Positions 34,092-43,499 of a stretch of DNA of 54,174 nt are shown here, piece after piece. Position 1 is the stretch's first letter. Each line of letters opens with the position of its first letter. Origin of the DNA: Algoriphagus sp. Lineage in GTDB: Bacteria; Bacteroidota; Bacteroidia; Cytophagales; Cyclobacteriaceae. The position numbers were made by a program, and so were the translations under genes. The notes under the pieces were generated by a model that ran no database searches, had not been told where the DNA came from, and saw nothing but the letters and a program-made list of their open reading frames with translations. Where the stretch lies: assembly GCA_029945945.1 (NCBI GenBank), contig JAQSDM010000011.1:576079-630252 (forward strand). Reading direction: 5' to 3'.

Positions 34092-35421
34092 TTGCTGCAG
34101 CCGGCTTGGCTGTTTTACGTTTGCGGAGAATTGATTTAGACAATCGGAAATACTGCACCAATGGAATATTGGAAGGGCAGACAAACGAGCAAGAACCGCA
34201 TTCGAAGCAGTCCATCAGATGGAAATCATCGGCCATGGTTTCGTAGGCTTCCGCTTTGGCTAAAATTCCGAGTTTGGAAGGATTGAGAGAAATCGGACAG
34301 GCGTCGACGCACGCTCCGCACTTGATGCAAGGGAATATTTTATCCGTTTTGCTGACATCCTGCTCCCCAAAAACAATAATTCCTGAGGTTCCCTTGGTGA
34401 TGGAAATATCCAGATTGGAGACGGCCACTCCCATCATCGGTCCTCCCATGTAAACTTCGCTGATGTTGTCCGCGGCTCCTACTTGTTCGAGCACATAGCG
34501 CAAAGGCGTGCCGATTGGAATCAGGTAATTTCCTTTTTTCTTCACTCCGGGACCGGAAATGGTGATGACTCGCTCCTGTATTCCTTGTCCGTGGGGAAGC
34601 AATCTTCCGATTTCTGCGGTGGTTGCGACATTTACTACCACTGCGTGAACATCAATTGGCAATCCGCCGGAAGGAACTTCTTTGCCCAGCAGTGAGGTAA
34701 TCAACATTTTCTCAGCGCCCTGAGGATATTTGACCGGAACGACTTTGACAGTCACCGACATCCCTGCGGGAATTTTCTGAGTCAGGAGATCAGCTGCATC
34801 TTGTTTGTTTGCTTCTATTCCTATGATGACTTCTTTAGCACCTGTGGATTTGAGCAAATACCGAATTCCCATGAAAATATCATCCGCCTGCTCCAGCATG
34901 ACCCGGTGGTCAGTGGTCAGATAAGGTTCGCACTCGATCCCATTGATGATCAGAAATTCACAGGATTTTCCGTCAGGAATTTTGAGTTTCACATGGGTGG
35001 GGAAAGCTGCTCCGCCCAAGCCGACAATGCCGGCATCCTGAATTCCTTTGAGGATTTCTTCCGGACTTGCGTCCAGGCTGACGGGAGATCCTTCGGAAAC
35101 TTCCTGACCTGAGGAAGGAAATGGTTCGAGGTAAATTCCCTCCGTCATTTGCCCCGAAATAACCGGCACTTTGGAGATTTTTCGAATTGTTCCGGAAACC
35201 GGGGAATGCATCGGCACAGACATATAGCCATCAGCAACAGCCAGGAGTTGGCCTCTCGCCACTTCCTGACCTTCCCTCACGATAATTTTGGAGGGCGCAC
35301 CAATATGCTGCTGCATCGGCAGTATAATCAGAGGAGCAAATGTAAACTGTCGGATCGGCAGCTTATTTGTCTCCTCCTTGTTCTCCGGTGGATGTACCCC
35401 GTGTTTGAAAGAATCTTTCAT
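34084..35421 (-). CDS. rnfC: Rnf complex subunit C (NADH-binding, iron-sulfur)
   Basis: The 445-residue soluble subunit has the N-terminal barrel-sandwich part (PMQQHIGAPSKIIVREGQEV, HSPVSGTIRKI), the Rossmann-like part with GIVGLGGAAFPTHVKL for FMN/NADH binding, the SLBB segment and two [4Fe-4S] motifs, CIKCGACVDACP and CFECGSCSFVCP (about 370-425). RnfC is where NAD is reduced. It lies 18 bases after the stop of the giant 2-oxoacid:ferredoxin oxidoreductase gene, so they are probably one transcript. Confidence 0.96.
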   Translation of the reverse strand: MKDSFKHGVHPPENKEETNKLPIRQFTFAPLIILPMQQHIGAPSKIIVREGQEVARGQLLAVADGYMSVPMHSPVSGTIRKISKVPVISGQMTEGIYLEPFPSSGQEVSEGSPVSLDASPEEILKGIQDAGIVGLGGAAFPTHVKLKIPDGKSCEFLIINGIECEPYLTTDHRVMLEQADDIFMGIRYLLKSTGAKEVIIGIEANKQDAADLLTQKIPAGMSVTVKVVPVKYPQGAEKMLITSLLGKEVPSGGLPIDVHAVVVNVATTAEIGRLLPHGQGIQERVITISGPGVKKKGNYLIPIGTPLRYVLEQVGAADNISEVYMGGPMMGVAVSNLDISITKGTSGIIVFGEQDVSKTDKIFPCIKCGACVDACPISLNPSKLGILAKAEAYETMADDFHLMDCFECGSCSFVCPSNIPLVQYFRLSKSILRKRKTAKPAAANV

Positions 35422-35439
35422 GAAGTCCGGATCTCGCTA

Positions 35440-38400
35440 TCAATTGAATTTTTCAGCTCTTTTGATCCATTTCTCGCTATCCGGAAAGTTCTTGTCTGCC
35501 GGCAAACCAGGGTGAATGACACCGGCTGTGCATTTTTCGGCAGCTTTGACCAGATCTGTATAGGGTCCTCCATCCGGATTCTTGATGTAGGCTTTTTTAT
35601 CGTTGTTGTAGGCGAAAATTTTTGGATTCAGCTTGGTGCACTCATCACAGGAGGTACAATGCTCGGTTTCCAACCAGGGAGCCATGTAATCTGAACTCGC
35701 GGTGGCAGCCGCCTGCTTTGCTTCTCCGTTTGAGCTTACTTTGGGAGATTCCATGGCAAGATCCAGGATTCCTGCGCCGTCGTCACCGGCCATTTTCATC
35801 AGTCCTCTGGCAATTCGACCGATCACCTCAGCTCTCACTTTGCTTTCCACATCCTCAATCGGAGATTCTTTCTCAGGGTTCACTCCGGCAATCGCCTTAA
35901 GCATGATCCAGAAATCCCGGCGCTCTTCGCAGGATTCAACCATTGTTTTGGATACTAAAACCCGGCTGAGGTAGTCTTTTTTATCAAGCGCCCAGATGAA
36001 TGGGAATTTGCCTTCTCTTGCCTCCAAATCCATTTCGAGGAATTCTGAAAGCACGATCATGTTTTCATTCCAGGTATCCCGTGGTGCCTTGCGGAAATGC
36101 TTTCTGAATCGGGCTTCGGTGATCGCAAAATCTGCGAAAGTCATGGCGACTTGCATTGATTTTGGACGACCGCTTTCCATGTATTTCAATTCGTAAGTAG
36201 GCCAAAGCTGATCCATGGCAGGGTTTCCTTCGAGGTTAAATGCCTCCTGAGGAGTTTTGCCATTATCAGGATTGTATCTGAAAATCGGATAGGCTCGGGA
36301 TTCCATTGCCAGCTTGGCTTGATGCGCTCCCATGTCATCTGCAACTCCATGCTCCGGCTGACAGGTAGTGTACAGGTTGAAAAGTGCAGGTCGCTTGGTC
36401 AAAAGACCTTCAATGAACCCTTCGATCATCTGACTTGTATTTGCCAGCGTACCTTGAAGCACGTAGGTATTTCTATGCGCCATGGCAATCAGGCCAATTT
36501 CTTTTCTCGGTTCAGGTTTGCCTTTCCATACTTTCCCGAATTGAGCCATATCAGAAACTTGTCCGATAAAACCTGAGGTACAGGCTTGTCCTCCTGTATT
36601 GGAATAAACCTGTGTATCGACCACGATGACTTTGATCGGTTTGCCGGAAGCCATCATTCGGGAGAGATTCTGGAATCCGATGTCATACATCGCTCCGTCT
36701 CCTCCGAGTGCCACCACAGGCGGACATAATTTCCATTCTTCATCTGTGAACTGTCCCCAGTTGAAGTAGGTGAAGAAGTCTTTTTGATCTTTTGAATTGT
36801 ACGTTCCGCTCATTTCCATTTCGGCTTTGCGGATCAATCTGAAGCCATCCGCCATTTTGGACATATGACCTTCAAAGAGTCCCATCGCCATGGAAGTACT
36901 ATCCTGAAACAAGTGATTTGCCCAAGGGAAAGGATACGGATTGTAAGGATACGTACTGCCCCATACAGAAGTACAACCGGTGGAATTGCTCATTCCCATG
37001 TTGGATCGGCCTTGCCCGGTAGTTCCGTCGGTATATTTCCAAAGCAGCTTTTTCAAGCCGGCAAGTACCTGAGTGGTCTCAGTCAGCCAATCCTGATCGA
37101 TCGGTTCGGTTCCTTTTTCAGATTCCATTTTGCTGGCAATTCCCGAAATAGTCAGGTCTCCGCCGTGGGTTTCTGAGATGATTTTTGACATCAGATCCGT
37201 ATCCATCAGATTCATGGATTTCATCAACTTCACCTGAATATGTTTCTCCAGTTTCTCGACCAGGCCTTGCAGGTATTCGACATGCTTTTCAACCCTCGGA
37301 AGCATCAATGATTCGACGGTTGCCATGAACAGGTGAACGACTGATTTTTCGGAACATCCGAGACAGGCGCCATCTCCGCTTGCGAAACTCTGGTACGCGT
37401 TTTTGTCCAAAAGGATGGTTTCCAGTGGACCGATTTTTTCTTCCAGATTATCGATTCTGTTGAATTTTTTCGGGGTGTTCGGCAAATCGCTCCACACGCT
37501 CCATTCCTCTCTGAGTTTGGCAACAGAGTCTTCTGTCTGCTTCACTACTTTGAGTGCATCATCTTCGCAGACTTTCACGCATTCCATACAGCCTTTGCAA
37601 GTATTTGGATTGATGGTGATGCTGAACAAGCCTCCGCTATTCGGTTGCTTTTTCTCATGGAGATCGTAGTACGGTCTTGTGAGGGCAAACTGAAAATCTC
37701 CCAGTTCTTCCCTGAACCAACCCAGCTCAATGGAAAGCGGCGAGCCCTTTTTCTCCTGCTCCAATACCTGATCAATTGCTTCATTGATCATGTTATTTAC
37801 CGTGATTCCTTTGTGGGGTTCTTTGAAAAGTGCCCGAACTTTTGGCTCTAATTGCTTGATGGTTTTGGGAAGGAATTCAACTTTTTCGTGATTTCGTTTC
37901 ACTCGCTTCAAAACTGTTTCAAAGACGTCGGACAGTTCACTGACCAATCCAGGGATAGCAGTATCTGGGCAAATGGTGTAGCAATTTCCGCAGGCAGTAC
38001 AATTATCAGCGATCCATTCGGGATGCTCGAAACGGATGCCGGTCATATCTCTGAAAACCGAAGAAGCTGCAGGCATTACGCTCAACCCGATAAACGGATC
38101 GGTGATGTTGTCATTTCCTCTGCCGCTTTGGTAGAAACTTCCGGTTTGTTCCCAGAATCGATGGATATCGCTCAGATTGGACTGACTTTTTGGGATGTTT
38201 TTGAGCATGGTCGGGATGGCCGCAACCAACTGACCATTGTTTTTCTCGGCTTGCGCACCCAGTACTTTGTTTTTGATTTCATACACTTCGCTGAAGCCAC
38301 GCTTCACCACTCGCATATTGTCATCGACTACCCGCTGTCCTTTTCCTCCAAACTTATGCTGCAACTGTTCTTCGATTGCATTGATCAATTCGGCATCGGT

Positions 38401-40356
38401 AAGGCCAGCTTTCTTCATCAGAGGAGATGAGGCAAAAAATGCCCCCTGAAAAGCGATGCCCTGCATTCTGAGTTGAAGTTCGGGATCGGTTGCTTCCTCA
38501 CGGGCGATTTTGAATCCATCCACATAGAATATATGGATGTCGCTTTCTATGATGACTTTCTGATAATGCTTTGGAATATCTGCCCAGACTTCATCAGGAG
38601 TTTTTCTTTCACTTTGTATGATAAAGACTCCTCCGTTCTTTAAGCCCGCCAACGCATTGGTATGCTTGAATACATTGGGATCCGGTGACAATACCACATC
38701 CACGAAGAAGTATTCACAGTTAATGGTAATCGGTTCGGGAGCTGCTGCCAAATAGTAAGTAGTTGGCTGGCCTTTTTTCTCCGAGCCATATTTAGGATTT
38801 GCTTTGATATCGTATCCAAGCAAATCAAAAAGAGTCATCGCGAGGTTTTTACCAGTGGTAATTGCTCCCCATCCGCCGACGGAGTGGAACCTAACGGTGA
38901 TGGCATCTTTTGGCATCAGGTTGGGATTCTCAGATCCGTGAACTGCCAGATCTTTCACATTTGGGTAAGAAGCCTGGATAGTTTCCTGATGGGCTCTTTG
39001 CTTGGGAGTGAAAGGATTTTCCCGGATGAAATCAATCGATAGGTAGAATCTTTTCTTGTGTTTGCCTTGAGGCAGCATGTTTTCTATTGCTCCGATAATT
39101 CCTTCCGGCTGAAGGTCACGGCTGCCCATTCCGAACGAACCGGTATATAAAGCCGGCATTTCGGTGGCTGTATAGGAAGGTAATTCAGGATAAGGAAGGT
39201 CTTTTTTATTGTTTCCGTTTTCGATGCATTTAGTGATCACTGCTCGAACTTCTCTCATGATGGGAGAATCTTCTGAAAGCGGCTGATCCAGTCTTTCCAG
39301 AATGGTTACTCCTTTTTTGCCTTTCAGAATTCTGCCAAGATAATCTGCAGGGAAAGGCCGGAACATCACCAGATCGACCACACCGACTTTCAATCCTCTT
39401 GTCTTTCGCAGGTAATCCACCACCGCCTCAGCACTCGATACCACACTTCCCTGTCCGAGGATAAGGTAGTCGGCATCTTCAGCTTTGTAGGTCATTACCC
39501 GCTCGTATCTTCTGCCTGTGAGGTGATAATATTCCTCAAAAGCCTGATCTGTCAGTTCCCTGATATGATCAAAAAAGAAAGGTCGCTGAGCGGCCACACT
39601 CTGCATATAGGAATCCTGATTTTGGACGATGCCAGCCATCATCGGATTGTCCACATCCCAGATTTCGGGAATCCGGCGACGCGTCTCTCCGTAGATCATT
39701 CGCTGGGCTGGAGTAGGAGTATCGATGATATCATCCGGCCGACCCAGGAATTCCTTGATCAGTTCACGCTCCGGCAGCATGAGTGATTCGATCAGGTGAG
39801 TGGTGAGAAATCCATCCTGAGCAATCACACCGGGATTCAGGGCAAGCTCCGCGATTTTGTGTGCGATGATGTTGAGGTCAGCTACGTGTTGAGCTTTTTT
39901 GGCAAAAAGCTGAAAGAATCCTGTGTCGTCAATGGCATGGTAATCGTCGTGACCAGCGTGGACGTTGAGGGTCGATTTTGTCATGGCGCGTGCGCCAATA
40001 TTGAGCACATAAGTCAATCGCTTGCCGACAGCAGCATAAAGTGATTCGTGCATGTAGGCAATGCCCTGACCTGAGGAAAAATTGGCAGATCGCAATCCCG
40101 TCATCGAAAGTCCGGCGGTAACTGCAGCTGCAGCGTGTTCTCCTTCCGGCTCTATGAAAATCAACGGCCTGTCCGAAATATTCAGGTGGCCGTTTGCCGC
40201 TTCTTCCGCCCAATATTCACCCATCTGTGTAGATGGAGTGATCGGATAGGCGCCGGCAGCATCTGAAGATTCCCGTTCACACATAATGGCCACGGTATTT
40301 CCATCCATTGCCACTCTTGTGCCCGGGTATTTGAAGGTATTTTTGGTATTGTTCAT
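35440..40356 (-). CDS. nifJ: Giant pyruvate:ferredoxin (flavodoxin) oxidoreductase with extra ferredoxin domain
   Basis: The start is taken at the ATG at 40356 (MNNTKNTFKYPG); a TTG seven codons upstream is in frame. The 1638-residue protein has the fused PFOR order: pyrimidine-binding domain with AYPITPSTQMGEYWAEE (about 34-50), domain II, gamma domain with RFHSVGGWGAITTGKN (about 488), two [4Fe-4S] motifs CTACGNCYTICPD (about 785) and CKGCMECVKVCED (about 920), and a TPP domain with GDGACLGC (about 995) and GGDGAMYDIGFQN (about 1215). A further C-terminal ferredoxin-like domain has HCTSCDEC (about 1567) and KCTAGVIHPG. Usual NifJ is about 1170-1200 residues. The extra length is an insert between the two clusters, a helical insert in the TPP half and the terminal domain. 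It converts a 2-oxoacid, CoA and oxidised ferredoxin to acyl-CoA, CO2 and reduced ferredoxin. Confidence 0.93.
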   Translation of the reverse strand: MNNTKNTFKYPGTRVAMDGNTVAIMCERESSDAAGAYPITPSTQMGEYWAEEAANGHLNISDRPLIFIEPEGEHAAAAVTAGLSMTGLRSANFSSGQGIAYMHESLYAAVGKRLTYVLNIGARAMTKSTLNVHAGHDDYHAIDDTGFFQLFAKKAQHVADLNIIAHKIAELALNPGVIAQDGFLTTHLIESLMLPERELIKEFLGRPDDIIDTPTPAQRMIYGETRRRIPEIWDVDNPMMAGIVQNQDSYMQSVAAQRPFFFDHIRELTDQAFEEYYHLTGRRYERVMTYKAEDADYLILGQGSVVSSAEAVVDYLRKTRGLKVGVVDLVMFRPFPADYLGRILKGKKGVTILERLDQPLSEDSPIMREVRAVITKCIENGNNKKDLPYPELPSYTATEMPALYTGSFGMGSRDLQPEGIIGAIENMLPQGKHKKRFYLSIDFIRENPFTPKQRAHQETIQASYPNVKDLAVHGSENPNLMPKDAITVRFHSVGGWGAITTGKNLAMTLFDLLGYDIKANPKYGSEKKGQPTTYYLAAAPEPITINCEYFFVDVVLSPDPNVFKHTNALAGLKNGGVFIIQSERKTPDEVWADIPKHYQKVIIESDIHIFYVDGFKIAREEATDPELQLRMQGIAFQGAFFASSPLMKKAGLTDAELINAIEEQLQHKFGGKGQRVVDDNMRVVKRGFSEVYEIKNKVLGAQAEKNNGQLVAAIPTMLKNIPKSQSNLSDIHRFWEQTGSFYQSGRGNDNITDPFIGLSVMPAASSVFRDMTGIRFEHPEWIADNCTACGNCYTICPDTAIPGLVSELSDVFETVLKRVKRNHEKVEFLPKTIKQLEPKVRALFKEPHKGITVNNMINEAIDQVLEQEKKGSPLSIELGWFREELGDFQFALTRPYYDLHEKKQPNSGGLFSITINPNTCKGCMECVKVCEDDALKVVKQTEDSVAKLREEWSVWSDLPNTPKKFNRIDNLEEKIGPLETILLDKNAYQSFASGDGACLGCSEKSVVHLFMATVESLMLPRVEKHVEYLQGLVEKLEKHIQVKLMKSMNLMDTDLMSKIISETHGGDLTISGIASKMESEKGTEPIDQDWLTETTQVLAGLKKLLWKYTDGTTGQGRSNMGMSNSTGCTSVWGSTYPYNPYPFPWANHLFQDSTSMAMGLFEGHMSKMADGFRLIRKAEMEMSGTYNSKDQKDFFTYFNWGQFTDEEWKLCPPVVALGGDGAMYDIGFQNLSRMMASGKPIKVIVVDTQVYSNTGGQACTSGFIGQVSDMAQFGKVWKGKPEPRKEIGLIAMAHRNTYVLQGTLANTSQMIEGFIEGLLTKRPALFNLYTTCQPEHGVADDMGAHQAKLAMESRAYPIFRYNPDNGKTPQEAFNLEGNPAMDQLWPTYELKYMESGRPKSMQVAMTFADFAITEARFRKHFRKAPRDTWNENMIVLSEFLEMDLEAREGKFPFIWALDKKDYLSRVLVSKTMVESCEERRDFWIMLKAIAGVNPEKESPIEDVESKVRAEVIGRIARGLMKMAGDDGAGILDLAMESPKVSSNGEAKQAAATASSDYMAPWLETEHCTSCDECTKLNPKIFAYNNDKKAYIKNPDGGPYTDLVKAAEKCTAGVIHPGLPADKNFPDSEKWIKRAEKFN

Positions 40357-40490
40357 GACAGTATTTGATTTTGCCAATTTTTATGAAGGAAAAAATAATG
40401 AGCGATTGCTCTGAAAAAATGAAGTTCAGGGATAGTCCTAAACGGCTTAAACTCTCCCTTTTCTAATAAGGAAGAGCGGATGATAGCCGG

Positions 40491-40853
40491 TTAATTTGCC
40501 CCAACTTGATTCTTGGTTTGTTCGGCGAGGTGGATAAATTCATTCGATGTATGCTTATTCATCCATAAATCCTGCGGATCCCCGGCACGGGTCAATGGAT
40601 CGAGGTTTAATTTTTTAAAATCGGGATTGATGGTTCGGCATTGGCCTAACAGATCATTGATGGAGGTGGAATTTTGAACTCGTACGCCGTTTTTTACAAG
40701 AAATCCAGCCATGTACTTTTCAATTGCTTTGTAGGCATGCCTGCATACCATGTAATGGACTACGTCCTCATCCGGACGGCAAAGTTCCTCCTTGGCTTTA
40801 TCGAGCAAAACATCGGCTTCTGAAAGGATGGGTTGGGGGTCAAGAACAGTCAT
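40491..40853 (-). CDS. HEPN domain-like protein
   Basis: The 120-residue all-helical protein has LSEADVLLDKAKEEL, then VVHYMVCRHAYKAIEKYMAGFLVKNGV, which is the typical second helix of HEPN domains, then two more helices. The R-x4-6-H motif of HEPN ribonucleases is not visible, so it is more likely a binding or regulatory protein. It is transcribed toward the oxidoreductase gene, 134 bases upstream of it, and may be the first gene of that transcript. No partner nucleotidyltransferase (MNT) gene lies beside it. Confidence 0.6.
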   Translation of the reverse strand: MTVLDPQPILSEADVLLDKAKEELCRPDEDVVHYMVCRHAYKAIEKYMAGFLVKNGVRVQNSTSINDLLGQCRTINPDFKKLNLDPLTRAGDPQDLWMNKHTSNEFIHLAEQTKNQVGAN

Positions 40854-41313
40854 GACTTAAAATTTAGAGTTAGTGAGAGAATCATTCTAAGCATTGAAAT
40901 TATCCACATAACCCCTTAAAATTCATGACTATTATCACTTCAAACCATGATTTGCATCAAAGCAGGAATGGCCGGATATTTTGTTTTCAGATTGGTGGGA
41001 AGGGTATAAAAAAGTGGTTTCCGGATTCTGAGACTTTTTCCAAAAGTGAGCGGGGAGTATCAAGAAATTCGCAGGGAGTTTAATTGAAAAACCCTGCAAA
41101 AATTTATGGACTAGGAATTATTCAATTGAGAATAAATCACAAAATCCAACTTGTCAGATCCGAGAAGATTAACGAATTTTTTATTTCATTACCATTGGTA
41201 ACTTCTATATCCTGATAACAAAAAAAGTAGTTTTATTCTTTAAAAGTTTTGAATACTTTCCTTTCACTTACTTTACAAGATCTCAAAATCTGACCAGACC
41301 GATAAACCCTTAA
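40854..41313. other. Intergenic gap between divergent genes
   Basis: This 460-base AT-rich stretch separates the HEPN-like gene (minus) from the patatin gene (plus) and must carry the promoters of both. I see no reading frame worth reporting, no clear hairpin and no convincing TTTG/TAnnTTTG promoter. Confidence 0.5.
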
Positions 41314-43110
41314 TTGTTGGAAAATTACTCCTCTAAAAACGCACATAACCGGAAGATCCTGCTCCAGCTTTTTGGAGATTTAGAAGAGGAGCTTTTGGAT
41401 CAAATACTGGAAACAGGCAATACCCACGAAGTAGAAATTGGTCAATTCCTATTCCACCAGGGAGATAAAGAGAACTCGCTTTATATAGTCCTTTCGGGAA
41501 GATTTCGTGCCCTTGCGGAGCAAGGTGACGGTACATTTCACCTGCTTGGAGATATAGGAGAAGGAGAACCCATCGGAGAATATGCTCTTTTCATGCAAGA
41601 GCCCAGAGGTGCTTCTGTAGTAGCAATCCGAAAGTCTCTTGTGCTCCAACTTTTTGAAAGTGAATACCTGGAAATTGTCGCTAAACATCCGGCATTTTCC
41701 AGCAAACTCACCCGCTTTGTCGTCAATCGATTAAAACGAAACGTACTCCAGCAACACCTTGAATCCTCTGCAAAAAACATCGCGCTTATCAATTTGCAGT
41801 CAGGAAATGACATCTCCGCCTACACCGAAGCTGTAAAAAATCAATTTGAATCCCTTCATGTAAGCATTCAGGTTTTCTACCCTGACACGCTTGATAACAT
41901 GGAGCCAAAAGAACTTTTTGACACACTTGAGAAGCATGATGGACTGAATTTCCTTGTCTGCAGTGATGATAATCTCAAATGGTCAAGAGAGTGTATTATT
42001 TACGCCGATTTGGTAATCGTTGCCTCTGATTTCTATGCGGATTCCAACGTCTATGATATTGAGAAGCATCTTGATTTGTACTCTCAAAACATACTGAACA
42101 AGAAAATATACCTCCTTCTGCTTCATCCTGAGGATGGGGAATTTCCTAAAAACACGAGTAAGTGGCTTACAAATCGCAAACTGAATCTACACATTCACTA
42201 TCGGAAAAATCACGGGCCGGATATTCGCAGATTTTCAAGAATTCTTGCAAATAAGGCAATTGGACTGGTTTTAGGTGGTGGAGGTGCAAAAGGATTTTCT
42301 CATATAGGAGCTGTCAAAGCACTGAACGAAGCCGGAATAGAGATTGATTTTTTGGGGGGCACAAGCGCAGGAGCGCTTTACGGTGCTGCGATTACTTACT
42401 GCGATTTTGATCATAAGAAGATTGATTATTATAGTCATGATTCTGCCAAAAACAAATTGACTTCAAACGATTATACGATTCCAATCCTGTCGATCATGTC
42501 CGGGAAAAAGATGACAAACTACCTCAAAGGAATGTTAGGGGATGCCCATCTGGAAGATTTTTGGGTGGGGACTTATTGCGTTTCGACCAATTTTTCAAAT
42601 GCCTCCACCAAAGTGCATGACACAGGTCTTGCCTGGAAGCAAATTGAAGCAAGTATTGCTATTCCAGGGATTTTTCCTCCGGTAGTAATCGACAACCAAC
42701 TCCACGTGGACGGCGGTGTGGTGGATAATCTTCCAATCGAAACCATGTATAAGTATCCTGTGAGACATATAATTGCTATCTCGCTGACCCAATTGAAATC
42801 TCAAAATGTACCTTTTGAAGAAATGCCCTCTGCCCTGTCTTTAGTCTGGGACAAACTGACCAGAAAAAAGAAATTCAGATTGCCCGGGATCACCTCTATT
42901 TTGATCAATTCCCTCACTTTGAATAGTCGACAAAAGCAGGAATTATCTAAATCCGGGGTGGCACTCTATCTGGAAATGGAACTTCAAGGAATAAGTATGA
43001 TGGATGACAGCAGGTGGAAAGAAATTATCCAAAAAGGATATGAGCAGATGAAAGAATCCCTGAAAAATATAAGTCCCGAGGAAAAATTCTGGGTGAATCC
43101 ATCAAAATGA
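41314..43110 (+). CDS. Patatin-like phospholipase with N-terminal cyclic-nucleotide-binding domain
   Basis: No ATG fits the start; a TTG at 41314 or 41317 is the likely initiation codon, giving about 598 residues. Residues 20-145 are a cNMP-binding (CRP-like) domain with EVEIGQFLFHQGDKENSLYIVLSGRF and IGEGEPIGEYALF. A linker domain follows (about 150-300). The patatin domain has GLVLGGGGAKGFSHIG (oxyanion hole), GTSAG with nucleophile Ser351, and Asp466 in DGGVVDNLP. The catalytic dyad is complete. This is the layout of bacterial neuropathy-target-esterase homologues, lysophospholipases that may be controlled by cyclic nucleotides. The PRGASVVA segment matches the position of the phosphate-binding cassette. 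Confidence 0.9.
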   Translation: MLENYSSKNAHNRKILLQLFGDLEEELLDQILETGNTHEVEIGQFLFHQGDKENSLYIVLSGRFRALAEQGDGTFHLLGDIGEGEPIGEYALFMQEPRGASVVAIRKSLVLQLFESEYLEIVAKHPAFSSKLTRFVVNRLKRNVLQQHLESSAKNIALINLQSGNDISAYTEAVKNQFESLHVSIQVFYPDTLDNMEPKELFDTLEKHDGLNFLVCSDDNLKWSRECIIYADLVIVASDFYADSNVYDIEKHLDLYSQNILNKKIYLLLLHPEDGEFPKNTSKWLTNRKLNLHIHYRKNHGPDIRRFSRILANKAIGLVLGGGGAKGFSHIGAVKALNEAGIEIDFLGGTSAGALYGAAITYCDFDHKKIDYYSHDSAKNKLTSNDYTIPILSIMSGKKMTNYLKGMLGDAHLEDFWVGTYCVSTNFSNASTKVHDTGLAWKQIEASIAIPGIFPPVVIDNQLHVDGGVVDNLPIETMYKYPVRHIIAISLTQLKSQNVPFEEMPSALSLVWDKLTRKKKFRLPGITSILINSLTLNSRQKQELSKSGVALYLEMELQGISMMDDSRWKEIIQKGYEQMKESLKNISPEEKFWVNPSK

Positions 43111-43499
43111 AAAAGTGGCTTTTAACAATTTGATTTTTTTCTGGATGAATTAAGATTGAATGTCAGGGAAATTTTATTTCCTCCTACCAACTTCAATCTT
43201 TCTTACAGGATTCAAAAGCCAAGAAATTTTCGTTCCAGAACTAAAATCAAAATAATAATACTGTAGTTTAAATATTTAACTACCTTTTTGTATAATAAAT
43301 TGATTTTCACGATATAATATTTGCTTTTCGGTTAAATTTTTCTAGCTTCATAGTACCAAACTATTATTCGGCACCAAATTTTTCTTTCAACGAGTCCGAT
43401 TCCATTAGCTCATAATTCCTGGCCTACATTGGTCTTTTTTTGACAATCAATGGTCAGTTTTCTTTTTAGAGTTTATCACAAACCAAAACCAAAAAGCGT
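43111..43499. other. AT-rich intergenic gap
   Basis: This 389-base stretch between the patatin and TPR genes is very AT-rich. I see no terminator with a good stem, no coding potential and no repeat. It probably holds the promoter of the TPR gene. Confidence 0.5.

Noticed and set aside
34092..34184. N-terminal extension of rnfD to 34184
   Set aside because: The extra 31 residues are encoded inside rnfC, look random, and the ATG at 34091 gives the normal RnfD N-terminus with an 8-base overlap.
35149..35694. 181-codon plus-strand frame over the rnfC/nifJ junction
   Set aside because: Shadow of two well-supported minus-strand genes; no recognisable domain.
37852..38430. 192-codon plus-strand frame inside nifJ
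   Set aside because: Antisense to the ferredoxin and gamma regions of PFOR; no start context or family.
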